From UBA9410 sp036123585 (GTDB lineage: Bacteria > Actinomycetota > Acidimicrobiia > Acidimicrobiales > MedAcidi-G1): a DNA stretch of 64,000 nt. Position 1 is the first letter of the stretch. Each line of letters opens with the position of its first letter. A program made the position numbers and the translations under genes. The notes beneath the pieces are model-generated. The model ran no database searches, was not told where the DNA came from, and saw nothing but the letters and a program-made list of their open reading frames with translations. Of this stretch, positions 8,137 through 15,421 are shown piece after piece. The stretch spans positions 1-64,000 of the forward strand of contig JAZADN010000037.1 in NCBI GenBank assembly GCA_036123585.1, written 5' to 3'.

Positions 8137-9105
8137 ATGGGAATCTCGAAGATCTGGGTGTACGGCGAGGTGACTGAGGCCGGTGTGACGGCCGGGACCC
8201 TCGAGTTGCTCACCAAGGCCCGTTCGCTGGCCGACACCGTCGAGGTGGTCATTTCTGGTGATGCGGCCGCGGTGGCCGCCGAACTGGGCGCCCACGGTGC
8301 CACCACCGTTCACACCGTGGGCGATCTGGATGGGTCGCTGCCCGGCACCAAGGTGGCTTCGGCCATCGCCGCCGCGCTGGCCGCTGGGACCGGTCCCAAC
8401 GTACTGCTGGCTACCACCTCCTATGACGGCCGTGACGTCGCCGGTCGCCTGTCGGCCAAGGTCGACCGTCCGGTGCTCACCAACGTGGTCGACCTGGTCG
8501 TCGACGACGACCGCCTGCTGGGCAGCGAGCCCGTGTTCGGCGGCACCACCGACGTCCTGACCGGCTTCACCGACGGCGGCCTGGGCATCTTCTTGGTCCG
8601 CCCGAAGTCGTTCGCTGCCGAGGAGTCCGGTGGCGGCCCGGCCGCGGTGGCCGACCTGGCCGCGGGCGACCTGGGCAACACCGGCGCCGCAGTGGTCAAG
8701 GACCGCTTCGTCGAGGAGAGCACCGGCCCGAAGTTGGACGAGGCGACTGTGGTCGTCTCCGGCGGCCGGGGCCTGGGCGAGGCCGACAAGTACGAGATGA
8801 TCGAGACACTGGCCCGCCTCACCAAGGGTGCGCCGGGAGCCTCGCGTGCCGTGGTGGATGCCGGATGGGTTCCTTACTCGTACCAGGTCGGCCAGACCGG
8901 CAAGGTCGTGAAGCCCACCGTGTACCTGGCCTGCGGCATCTCCGGCGCCACGCAGCACCTAGTCGGCATGAAGGGCTCGGCCAACATCGTCGCCATCAAC
9001 AAGGACGAGGAGGCCCCCATATTCGGTGTGGCCGACCTGGGCATCGTGGGCGACGTGCACAAGGTGCTACCCAAGCTGATCGAGGCCCTGGAGGCTCGGG
9101 GCTGA
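8137..9105 (+). CDS. etfA: Electron transfer flavoprotein subunit alpha
   Basis: A 322-residue EtfA/FixB. The C-terminal FAD-binding domain is intact: VVVSGGRGLGEADKYEMI, ASRAVVDAGWVPYSYQVGQT, YLACGISGATQHLVGMKGS and VAINKDEEAPIFGVADLG. It starts 9 nt after etfB with an AGGAG site covering the etfB stop, so the two are co-translated. Confidence 0.95.
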   Translation: MGISKIWVYGEVTEAGVTAGTLELLTKARSLADTVEVVISGDAAAVAAELGAHGATTVHTVGDLDGSLPGTKVASAIAAALAAGTGPNVLLATTSYDGRDVAGRLSAKVDRPVLTNVVDLVVDDDRLLGSEPVFGGTTDVLTGFTDGGLGIFLVRPKSFAAEESGGGPAAVADLAAGDLGNTGAAVVKDRFVEESTGPKLDEATVVVSGGRGLGEADKYEMIETLARLTKGAPGASRAVVDAGWVPYSYQVGQTGKVVKPTVYLACGISGATQHLVGMKGSANIVAINKDEEAPIFGVADLGIVGDVHKVLPKLIEALEARG

Positions 9106-9107
9106 AC

Positions 9108-9128
9108 AGCGCCTGACGCCGGGGCGCT
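9108..9128. terminator. Hairpin after etfA
   Basis: AGCGCC (9108-9113) pairs with GGCGCT (9123-9128) around a 9-nt loop, 3 nt past the etfA stop, in a convergent gap. A second small stem (9164-9179, GTCCGG/CTGGAC with one G-T pair) lies nearer the facing gene. Neither has a U-tract. Confidence 0.4.
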
Positions 9129-9205
9129 CCAGCCCTCGCGTCTAGCGGTCGCACAAGCGGGAAGTCCGGCTGTCTGGACGGTCGGTGGCGACGCTTGACC
9201 CAGCG

Positions 9206-10213
9206 TCAGCCGCCCCGGTCGCGGGCGGACAGCGCCCAGGCGATCCCGTCCAGGGGGTCGTCGATGGCCAGTCCGAGGAACCATCCTGCTGGGCGCTTGC
9301 TGTCCTCCCACCGCCACCAGCCCAGTTCGACGACCGCGTCACCGAGTTCGTCGGCCTCCGGCGGCCAGTCGGTGGCGCCGTGGCCGACACCGTCCAAGCC
9401 GGCGAGCGCAGTGGCGCACCACCAGGCCTCGAACCGCCCCCGGGCGGCACCCCGACGGCGACCGTTCGCTCCCGCTGAAGCACCCAGCCAGGCCAAGAGG
9501 CCGAATCCCTCGTCGGCGGCCAGACGACGGAGCCGGACCTCTCCCTCGGCGACAGCAGCCACCGCCTCGGGCCCGGAGCCGCTGACCGTTGCGGTGACGG
9601 CGGTGCCCTCGGACTGTTCTGTCCAAGCTGCGGCGAGGTCACGGAGTGCTCGGCGTGCGGCGTCCATTTCGGGTTCGACGGCAGGAGGGCCGTCGGTGAC
9701 CGGAGATGGATCGAGGGCGCCGGCCGGCGGGACCGGGTCGTCGACGCCGTAGGGGCCGATGGTCGGTCCACTCGTCGTCGGCTCCCAGGCTGCCAGGCGC
9801 AGCGGCAGGCCGAGTGGGTCATCGACCAACTCGACGCCGGTCAGGTCTTCGCCTCGGGCGATCCGTTCGTGGGCGACCACGGCCCGCAGCGCGCCTGCGT
9901 CGACAGGAAGATGGGGCTCGAGGTCGGCCCAAGCGAGGCGAGAGGCCGCCACCTCGGCCAGTGGTGCCACGCCGAACGTGGGGGCATCGCGCAGGACGGC
10001 CGCCGCGGCCATCTCGACTGGAGCCTGGAGCGCCAGGCGGTGTTCGGCGTGGTCGGCGGCCGGCCATAGTTGGTGGCCGCGCTCGATCGCTGCTCGTGAC
10101 CGGGTGGCGACGCCCTCGAGGGACTCCCAGTCGCCTGCGTCGCAGGCCTCGTCGACGAGGCGCAGTAGGCCGTCTAGGTCCCCATCGGCTAGCAGGCGGT
10201 CGAGATCTGGCAT
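9206..10213 (-). CDS. Uncharacterised protein in the DUF3090/SCO1664 operon
   Basis: I do not recognise this 335-residue protein. The first ~150 residues are Ala/Leu-rich helical (DLDRLLADGDLDGLLRLVDE; SLEGVATRSRAAIERGHQLW), a Pro/Gly-rich linker follows, and the C-terminal ~120 residues are rich in Trp (RFEAWWCATALAGLDG; ELGWWRWEDSKRPAGW; LGLAIDDPLDGIAWAL). No transmembrane segment or catalytic motif is evident. The start is ATG 10213 because upstream in-frame codons are Arg-rich and overlap the SCO1664-type gene. It is the last of four same-strand genes, 20 nt after the SCO1664-like gene. It is not MshC, which often adjoins this operon elsewhere. Confidence 0.7.
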   Translation of the reverse strand: MPDLDRLLADGDLDGLLRLVDEACDAGDWESLEGVATRSRAAIERGHQLWPAADHAEHRLALQAPVEMAAAAVLRDAPTFGVAPLAEVAASRLAWADLEPHLPVDAGALRAVVAHERIARGEDLTGVELVDDPLGLPLRLAAWEPTTSGPTIGPYGVDDPVPPAGALDPSPVTDGPPAVEPEMDAARRALRDLAAAWTEQSEGTAVTATVSGSGPEAVAAVAEGEVRLRRLAADEGFGLLAWLGASAGANGRRRGAARGRFEAWWCATALAGLDGVGHGATDWPPEADELGDAVVELGWWRWEDSKRPAGWFLGLAIDDPLDGIAWALSARDRGG

Positions 10214-10233
10214 GACAGGGTCGGGTCTCCGGC

Positions 10234-11061
10234 TCAGACCAGTGGCCAGGGGACGCGGCGACCGCTGGGATCGCCGGGGAGCTCGCCGGCGTCGGCGAGG
10301 GCATTCGCCCGGGCCACCAGAGCGTCGCACTCGAAGGCATCGAGCAGGCCGTTGAGAGCTTCGGAGGGGCCGTCGTCGACCAGACGACGTAGGTCGGCCA
10401 CCAGGTCGTCGGCTAGCGGATCGCCAGCGAAGTCCCAGATCACCGTCCGGACCTTGAACTGGTGGTGGAAGCACAGGGCGTTGTCGATGGCCCAAAGGTC
10501 GCCGTCGTCGCCGGCCAGGACGTGGCCTCCCTTGCGGTCGGTGTTGTTGGCCACCAGGTCCAGGGCGGCGAGCCGTCGCAACCCATCGGCCCGGTCCGGG
10601 TCGTCGCGCAGCGTGAAATAGTGCTGCTCGTAGTCACACGGCACGTACAACTGGACGGAGCCCTCGCCGAACGGGCCGTCGCAGACCACTGTTGGTGGAA
10701 CCAGCCCCCAGCCCAGTTGGGCAGCTAGCTCCCAGGTAGCGGCCTCTCGCCGGTGAAGGCCCGGGGGAAAGTCGTGGAGCGGCCGCTCACCCCGCAGCGG
10801 CTTGTAGACGCCTTGGAGCAGGGGTTCGGCGCCGGTGTCGGGGTGGGTGACGTCGACGAGGAAGGTGGCGTTCGACGTCCACGGCATGCGGCCCAGCAGG
10901 TCTAGGTCGCCGTCGGTCAGGACCCGCAATGCCAGGTCATCGTCGACCGGGCCGCGACGTCGGAACGGGTCGGTTGGTTCGTCCACCTGGTCGGCGTCCT
11001 GTTCGTCCGTGGATCGTGCGGCAGGACCGGTGTCAGTTGGCCCAGGGGCACCAGTCGCCAT
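10234..11061 (-). CDS. SCO1664-type (PI3/4-kinase-like) conserved actinobacterial protein
   Basis: This 275-residue protein resembles the SCO1664/TIGR03843 family. After a ~40-residue charged N-terminal tail come ATFLVDV, QGVYKPLRGERPLHDFP (Lys as in kinase-fold ATP binding), LRRLAALDLVANNTDRKGGH with a catalytic-loop-like N..D, and LWAIDNALCFH resembling the metal-binding Asp loop. This suggests a kinase-like fold with unknown substrate. Its start overlaps the end of the DUF3090 gene by 29 nt, showing tight coupling; the same trio travels together across actinobacteria. Confidence 0.82.
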   Translation of the reverse strand: MATGAPGPTDTGPAARSTDEQDADQVDEPTDPFRRRGPVDDDLALRVLTDGDLDLLGRMPWTSNATFLVDVTHPDTGAEPLLQGVYKPLRGERPLHDFPPGLHRREAATWELAAQLGWGLVPPTVVCDGPFGEGSVQLYVPCDYEQHYFTLRDDPDRADGLRRLAALDLVANNTDRKGGHVLAGDDGDLWAIDNALCFHHQFKVRTVIWDFAGDPLADDLVADLRRLVDDGPSEALNGLLDAFECDALVARANALADAGELPGDPSGRRVPWPLV

Positions 11062-11533
11062 TGGTGGGCTCCAAGGGCGCGGCGCACCACGGGCATGGCG
11101 GCCGTCCGGCCGCCACCAGGTTCCGGGCCCGGTCGATGAAGGCGGCCACCAGCTCGCGTCGCATCGGGAACCGAGCCTGGGCGGGCTGCTCGTCCTCGTC
11201 GCGCAGGAGTTCCTCGACGATGAGAATCAGGCGGTCGGTGGACTGCTGGTAGGTCACGCCGAGGCTGCCCACCACCCAGTCGGCCTCGACGGGGTCGTCG
11301 AAGCGGGCCTCGGTGGCTGCGTCGGCCACGGCGGCGTCGTCCAGTGGGGGGAGGTCGGCCATTAGCCCGTCGAGGAACTCGGCGAGTCCGGCCACCTGCT
11401 GCTTCTCGACCTTGAGCGACACGATCTGGTCGCCCCGCCGGGCCTGCAGGAAGAAAACCCGTCGTCCGGGGTCGCCGACCGCGCCGGTGGTGAAGCCGTC
11501 GGTGTCGTCCCAGTCGATCTCCGGTCGAGCCAT
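11033..11533 (-). CDS. DUF3090 family protein
   Basis: A 166-residue DUF3090/TIGR03847 member: GRRVFFLQARRGDQIVSLKVEKQQV near the start, ending in a Cys pair-rich tail (PCPWCAAPLEP, then WCPWAN). The C-terminal CxxC and the later Cys look metal-binding. Function unknown. It lies 51 nt after the phosphomutase-like gene and overlaps the SCO1664-type gene. Confidence 0.87.
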   Translation of the reverse strand: MARPEIDWDDTDGFTTGAVGDPGRRVFFLQARRGDQIVSLKVEKQQVAGLAEFLDGLMADLPPLDDAAVADAATEARFDDPVEADWVVGSLGVTYQQSTDRLILIVEELLRDEDEQPAQARFPMRRELVAAFIDRARNLVAAGRPPCPWCAAPLEPTNGDWCPWAN

Positions 11534-11584
11534 TGCTCCCGAATCCTAGGAAGTCGGGGCGTCGGCCCGCAGTCCCGTCGCCAC

Positions 11585-12241
11585 TCAGGAGTCCCGGGCC
11601 GTCGGTGCAGAGGACAGGTGGCCAGTGCCGTTGACGGCAAGCACGGTGGGGCGTTCGTGGGCGTAGTGCACGGCGCTGACCGAGCACGGTCCGACCACGA
11701 TCCGTTGGAACAGGTCGAGCGGCGTGCCGAGGGCTTGGGCGAGGGCGGCCTTGATGGGATCGGCGTGCGACACGCAAGCGATCGTCTCGCCCGGGTGGTG
11801 AGCCACGAGGTCGGCTACCTGCCCGGTGATTCGGGCCTGCATCTCGGCGAACGACTCGCCGCCCGGAAACCTGAAGGTCGAAGGTTGGCGCTGCACGGTG
11901 GCCCAGGCCTTGAGGCGCATGAGGTCCTTGAGCCGCCGTCCGGTCCAGGCGCCGAAGTCGCACTCGTTCAGGCCGGCAGCGGTGCGGACCCGCAAGCCGA
12001 GCACCCGGGCAGTGGGCGCCGCAGTCTCCCGTGTCCTCTCCATAGGGGAGGCGTAGACGGCGGCGACCCTGCCCGGCCCGTCGGGCCCGGCCATCCAGTG
12101 GGCCACCGCATCGGCCTGGGCGCGACCCTCCTCGGACAGGTGAAGTCCTGGAGCTCGACCGGGGAGGCGAGCTCCGGTGGTCGGGGTGCGCCCGTGGCGG
12201 ACGTAGAGCACGAGTGTGGGCTGAGCCGACGTGGGGGCCAT
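11585..12241 (-). CDS. MSMEG_4193-type histidine phosphatase/phosphomutase family protein
   Basis: A 218-residue histidine phosphatase with LYVRHGRTPTTG (RHG motif), YASPMERTRETA, LNECDFGAWTGRRL (general acid Glu region) and ETIACVSHADPIKAAL (second His). The length and context match the MSMEG_4193/TIGR03848 family, predicted phosphomutases of unknown substrate, always near DUF3090 and SCO1664-type genes. It is the first gene of the operon, divergent from the uracil-DNA glycosylase. Confidence 0.85.
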   Translation of the reverse strand: MAPTSAQPTLVLYVRHGRTPTTGARLPGRAPGLHLSEEGRAQADAVAHWMAGPDGPGRVAAVYASPMERTRETAAPTARVLGLRVRTAAGLNECDFGAWTGRRLKDLMRLKAWATVQRQPSTFRFPGGESFAEMQARITGQVADLVAHHPGETIACVSHADPIKAALAQALGTPLDLFQRIVVGPCSVSAVHYAHERPTVLAVNGTGHLSSAPTARDS

Positions 12242-12250
12242 GAGGCGCCG

Positions 12251-12256
12251 AACCTA
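12251..12256 (-). promoter_or_regulatory. -10 hexamer TAGGTT for the MSMEG_4193/DUF3090/SCO1664 operon
   Basis: TAGGTT on the minus strand lies 9 nt before ATG 12241. It overlaps the plus-strand hexamer of the divergent glycosylase gene, so the two promoters would compete. Confidence 0.4.
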
Positions 12257-12260
12257 CCCT
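12255..12260 (+). promoter_or_regulatory. -10 hexamer TACCCT 6 nt before the glycosylase start
   Basis: TACCCT-N6-ATG (12267). This spacing decides the start in favour of ATG 12267 over the upstream in-frame codon at 12231, which overlaps the divergent gene. Confidence 0.5.
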
Positions 12261-12266
12261 GCCGGG

Positions 12267-12968
12267 ATGCCACGAGGTCCGTCTGCCGCCCGTCTGCTAG
12301 CCGATGTACACGACGAGGTGACCGTCTGTCGGGCCTGCCCACGGCTGGTGGCGTGGCGGGAGCAGGTGTCGACCGAGAAGCGGGCCGCCTATCGCGACGA
12401 GGAGTACTGGGGACGGGGAGTTCCCGGCTTCGGTGACCCGACAGCCCGCATCCTGGTTGTGGGCCTGGCGCCGGCCGCCCATGGTGCCAACCGAACCGGC
12501 CGGGTGTTCACCGGCGACCGCTCCGGCGACTTTCTGTTCGCCGCCCTGCACCGGGTGGGCCTGGCCAACCAGCCCGAGGCCACCCACCGCGACGACGGCC
12601 TGGAACTGTCCGATGTGTTCATCACCGCACCGGTGAAGTGCGCCCCACCGGCCAACAAGCCGACCCCGGACGAGCGTGCTGCCTGTCGGCCGTTCTTCAC
12701 CCGCGAGGTCGCCGCCCTAGACCGGGTCCGGGTCGTGGTCGTGTTGGGTCAGATCGGCTATGTGGCCGCGGCGGCCGAGTTCGGCCTGTCGCCGCGGCCG
12801 GCGTTTGGCCACGGGGTGGAGGCACCCATGGACGGAGGGCGGACGATGCTCTGCTCGTACCACGTGAGCCAGCAGAACACCTTCACCGGCCGCCTCACCG
12901 AGCCGATGTTCGACGCCGTCTTGCTGCGGGCCCGCGAACTGGCAGTCGGTGCGCCGACCGGGGCCTGA
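12267..12968 (+). CDS. Family-5-like Fe-S uracil-DNA glycosylase (UDGb type)
   Basis: A 233-residue family 4/5 uracil-DNA glycosylase, which excises uracil and other deaminated bases. The 4Fe-4S ligands are visible as CRACPRL near the N-terminus and a pair spaced C-x14-C (KCAPPANKPTP to RAAC). Motif 1 is GLAPAAHGANRTGRVFTGD, lacking the catalytic Asp/Glu found in family 4, which points to family 5. The late motif is YHVSQQNTFTGRL, with Val where HPS is usual. The divergent neighbour is the DUF3090 operon. Confidence 0.88.
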   Translation: MPRGPSAARLLADVHDEVTVCRACPRLVAWREQVSTEKRAAYRDEEYWGRGVPGFGDPTARILVVGLAPAAHGANRTGRVFTGDRSGDFLFAALHRVGLANQPEATHRDDGLELSDVFITAPVKCAPPANKPTPDERAACRPFFTREVAALDRVRVVVVLGQIGYVAAAAEFGLSPRPAFGHGVEAPMDGGRTMLCSYHVSQQNTFTGRLTEPMFDAVLLRARELAVGAPTGA

Positions 12969-12984
12969 CCAGCGGGTCCCCCGG

Positions 12985-12990
12985 TAGCCT
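12985..12990 (+). promoter_or_regulatory. -10 hexamer TAGCCT 7 nt before the lipoprotein start
   Basis: TAGCCT-N7-GTG (12998). It favours GTG 12998 over the adjacent ATG 13001 as the leaderless start. Confidence 0.45.
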
Positions 12991-12997
12991 CGAGACC

Positions 12998-13351
12998 GTG
13001 ATGCGCCGGTTCCGTTCCCTGTCTCCCCTCCTCTTGGTGGCTGTCTTGGCCGCGGCCTGCGTCGCCTCCGGCGAGCCGGTGTCGTGGGAGGACCAAGCCG
13101 ACGACAGTGGTCAAGGCCTTGTGGAGCGCGAGTTCATCGCCGCGTGCGTGGAGGCCAACGAGGACCTGGGTGCGGTGAAGGCGAAGGTGTTCTGTGGCTG
13201 CGTGCTGGGCGAAGTGCAGGACGCGGTGACCTTCGAGGAGTTCAAGGAGCTCGACGACTTCATCGACAAGCACCGTGACGAGGTCACGTCTGGGATGCTG
13301 ACCGAGCACTTCGGCTGGTTCATCGAGGCCACCGAGGCCTGCCCGGGCTGA
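12998..13351 (+). CDS. Small predicted lipoprotein, function unknown
   Basis: About 117 residues. The N-terminus MMRRFRSLSPLLLVAVLAA followed by AC is a type II signal peptide, so Cys ~20 should be lipidated and the protein anchored outside the membrane. The mature part is acidic with three further Cys (IAACVE; VFCGCVLGE) plus one near the end (ATEACPG), so disulfides are possible. The pattern FIAACVE...FCGCVLGEVQ resembles small secreted helical proteins with a CxC pair, but I cannot name a family. It follows the glycosylase by 29 nt but has its own -10 element. Confidence 0.75.
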   Translation: MMRRFRSLSPLLLVAVLAAACVASGEPVSWEDQADDSGQGLVEREFIAACVEANEDLGAVKAKVFCGCVLGEVQDAVTFEEFKELDDFIDKHRDEVTSGMLTEHFGWFIEATEACPG

Positions 13352-13400
13352 TCCCCCCTCGGGTCGATCAGTCAGACCGACCCGACCTCCGAACCGCCTC

Positions 13401-14555
13401 TCAACTGGCCCGGACGGGGAGCCCGACGCGGGCCGTGGGATTGGCCCACTCGGGCCACCGGTCGCGACTCTTTGCGGCCAGCTTGTGCATCAGGGCGATG
13501 GCTCCCGGGTCGCTGTCGCCCGGTCGTCCCTCGATCACCCCTTCGGCCAGCATTTGCATGATGACCTGGCGCCCCAGCTCGGTGCGGACGATGGTCAGCG
13601 TCCAGTCGTTGTTCTCGCCGATCCCGCCGGTGGAGATGTCGGCGTGCTCGGCGGCGAAGTCGGGACAGTGGTTGCAGCCCTCGCGTGTCCAGGCGTGACA
13701 CTCCTTGAGGTTGACCTCGTGGTAGTCGCCATTGCGCATCCAGATCTGAAACACGCCCTTGATGTTCATCTTGACCATGTCCTCCCTGCGGAGGCGGTAC
13801 TTGGCCCAGAACAGCTCGTCGAAGATGCTGTCGTCGAACGACTTGGAGCACAGCAGGCCGATGTTGAGCTTGATCGGCTTGCCGGCCTTGCCGACCTTGC
13901 GGTGCCACATGACGGGACCGATGGACGTCTGACAACTCATGCCGACCAGAGCCAGCGAAGAGAGGCCCCGGTCGATGGCCTCGGGCAGGGCCAGGGTGTT
14001 GGCCGAGTAGGTGTAGCGGCTGCCGGCGCCGGCTAGCACCGAGTCCCGGTCGGTGGCCACCGCGGGGACGGCCTTCCAGCTACTGGAGCCGTCGGGCCCC
14101 CCTGGCTCTAGGTGGCTGGTCAGGGCACCGTCGATGACCCCGTTCTCGAGGCACCAGATGAGGATGGCCGACACCAGGCCGCCATCCTGGCCCTGGGCGT
14201 GGACGGTTGCATCGCTGGCTCGGGTGAGGATGACGTCCTTGTAGACGCCGGACATTTCGTCGGGTCGGCGGGTCCGGGCGAACAGGTGCTGGTCCGCCTC
14301 GGTCTCCCAGTCTCGAAACCGGGGGCAGGCCCGGGTACAGGAGGTACAGCCCTTCTGGCCGTGGACGCAGTCGTCGAGGCCAGCCTCCTCCTCGAGGTGG
14401 AAGGGACGGTACTTCCCGGGTTCGTGCTCATAGCCGATGACGTCGTGCGGGCAGGCGATCACGCAGCCGGCGCAGCCGGTGCACAGGCCGGAGGTGATGA
14501 CCTCCTCGTGGAGTTCCTTCCACTGGAACGACCATTTCTTGCGGGGTTCGGCCAT
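13401..14555 (-). CDS. Coenzyme F420 hydrogenase/dehydrogenase beta subunit family protein
   Basis: This 384-residue FrhB/FdhB-type protein begins with a ferredoxin motif (LCTGCAGCVIACPHDV) and a second Cys set (CVHGQKGCTSCTRACP), then an FrhB N-terminal region (DGGLVSAILIWCLENGVIDGAL) and C-terminal domain with VGMSCQTSIG, GLLCSKSFD and EGCNHCPDFAAEHADIS. Members bind FAD and Fe-S and move electrons between F420 and ferredoxin or another partner. No hydrogenase or dehydrogenase partner is nearby, so the acceptor is unknown. ATG 14555 is chosen over the 47-codon upstream extension because the family begins here and TAGGGT lies 8 nt upstream. Confidence 0.85.
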   Translation of the reverse strand: MAEPRKKWSFQWKELHEEVITSGLCTGCAGCVIACPHDVIGYEHEPGKYRPFHLEEEAGLDDCVHGQKGCTSCTRACPRFRDWETEADQHLFARTRRPDEMSGVYKDVILTRASDATVHAQGQDGGLVSAILIWCLENGVIDGALTSHLEPGGPDGSSSWKAVPAVATDRDSVLAGAGSRYTYSANTLALPEAIDRGLSSLALVGMSCQTSIGPVMWHRKVGKAGKPIKLNIGLLCSKSFDDSIFDELFWAKYRLRREDMVKMNIKGVFQIWMRNGDYHEVNLKECHAWTREGCNHCPDFAAEHADISTGGIGENNDWTLTIVRTELGRQVIMQMLAEGVIEGRPGDSDPGAIALMHKLAAKSRDRWPEWANPTARVGLPVRAS

Positions 14556-14563
14556 CGCCGCCG

Positions 14564-14569
14564 ACCCTA
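14564..14569 (-). promoter_or_regulatory. -10 hexamer TAGGGT 8 nt before the FrhB-like start
   Basis: The minus strand reads TAGGGT-N8-ATG (14555), which supports the internal start for the F420-linked oxidoreductase. Confidence 0.45.
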
Positions 14570-14645
14570 GCCGGGGCCCTTTCGACTCCCTTCCCAGGCG
14601 GCTTCGAAGGGGATCTGCTCGGCGCTCTTCCCGGAGAGGGGCTGG

Positions 14646-14783
14646 ATGGGTTGCGTTCCCGCGCCGTCGGTCGACGTGGATGCCGTGTTCACTCACAGGT
14701 GGACTTTGGACCAGACGCCGGAGGCCTATGTGGCGTTCGACGCGGCGATCGGCGCCAAGGCAGTCATCCTCCCCAACGGATGA
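14646..14783 (+). pseudogene. C-terminal remnant of a zinc-type alcohol dehydrogenase
   Basis: A 45-codon frame (open from 14571, ATG 14646, TGA 14781) encodes VDVDAVFTHRWTLDQTPEAY, then FDAAIGAKAVILPNG. This resembles the last ~40 residues of medium-chain zinc alcohol dehydrogenases, where ITHR.PLDQAPEAY..FD...KVVL is typical. The rest of the gene is absent: upstream lies the FrhB-like gene on the other strand. I read it as a decayed tail left by deletion. A short real peptide is the alternative. Confidence 0.45.
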
Positions 14784-14801
14784 CCGGATGGTGGTCCGGC
14801 C

Positions 14802-15272
14802 TCAGGCCTGGGCGTCGCGGACGGCTATCCAGGCCATGACCTCGGAGGCGAAGCGGCCGACGTCGTAGACGTCCTCCTCGCTCGCCCATCGGCCGTCGCC
14901 ACCCCACGTGAGCACGGCCAGGTTCCAAGGCTCATGGACGCTGCCGTCGCCGGGATCGCGGAGTCGATTGCCGAACCGGGCCACCACGACGCCCCGTTGC
15001 TCGTCGACGACGTGCCAGTGGACGGGGAAGGCCACCATGTCGGCGCCAGGCGAGGTGGCCATGGTCGACGACATCCACTCCAGGATGGCCGCCCGTCCGA
15101 GGAACTCACCGTAGGTGGGCTCCACCAGGCGGGCGTCGTCGGTGTACATCTCCGACCAGGAGGTCCAGTCGCCGGTCTTGGCGGCCTCGTTGGCACGGCG
15201 CACGAACTCGGCGAACGTCGCCTCCAACTCGGACCGGGTGGCGGGCGGGGGAACGTTCGGGGTACGGGACAT
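14802..15272 (-). CDS. SnoaL-like / NTF2-fold protein
   Basis: A 156-residue protein with the alpha+beta-cone pattern of SnoaL-like proteins: FVRRANEAAKTGDWTSWSEMYTDDARLVEPTYGEFLGRAAILEWM, then WHVVDEQRGVVVARFGNRL. Family members are polyketide cyclases, isomerases or simple ligand binders; none can be chosen here. ATG 15272 lies 1 nt beyond the tRNA-Arg 3' end, so the 11-codon extension that runs into the tRNA is rejected. Confidence 0.75.
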   Translation of the reverse strand: MSRTPNVPPPATRSELEATFAEFVRRANEAAKTGDWTSWSEMYTDDARLVEPTYGEFLGRAAILEWMSSTMATSPGADMVAFPVHWHVVDEQRGVVVARFGNRLRDPGDGSVHEPWNLAVLTWGGDGRWASEEDVYDVGRFASEVMAWIAVRDAQA

Positions 15273-15273
15273 G

Positions 15274-15348
15274 TGGCGCCCCTGACAGGACTCGAACCTG
15301 TGCACACGGCTCCGGAGGCCGATGCTCTATCCGCTGAGCTACAGGGGC
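15274..15348 (-). tRNA. tRNA-Arg (anticodon CCG), CCA encoded
   Basis: Read on the minus strand it folds as a 75-nt cloverleaf: 7-bp acceptor (GCCCCTG/CAGGGGC), D arm GCTC/GAGC, anticodon loop CTCCGGA giving CCG for Arg codon CGG, T arm ACAGG-TTCGAGT-CCTGT, discriminator G and encoded CCA. The anticodon stem has one terminal U-U mismatch. CGG is a common Arg codon in this genome. Confidence 0.95.
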
Positions 15349-15421
15349 TGGAACGGGTCAGGCTACCGGGGGTGACCTGTTGCCGGTCGGGGGTTCGGCG
15401 GGGCGGTCCGGACCCCGGCAC

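Noticed and set aside
7216..8958. 580-codon open frame on the minus strand
   Set aside because: Antisense shadow of etfB/etfA; Gly/His-rich with no domain features.
15274..15348. Integration site (att) at tRNA-Arg
   Set aside because: No integrase, no direct repeat of the tRNA 3' end and no island-like genes were found nearby.
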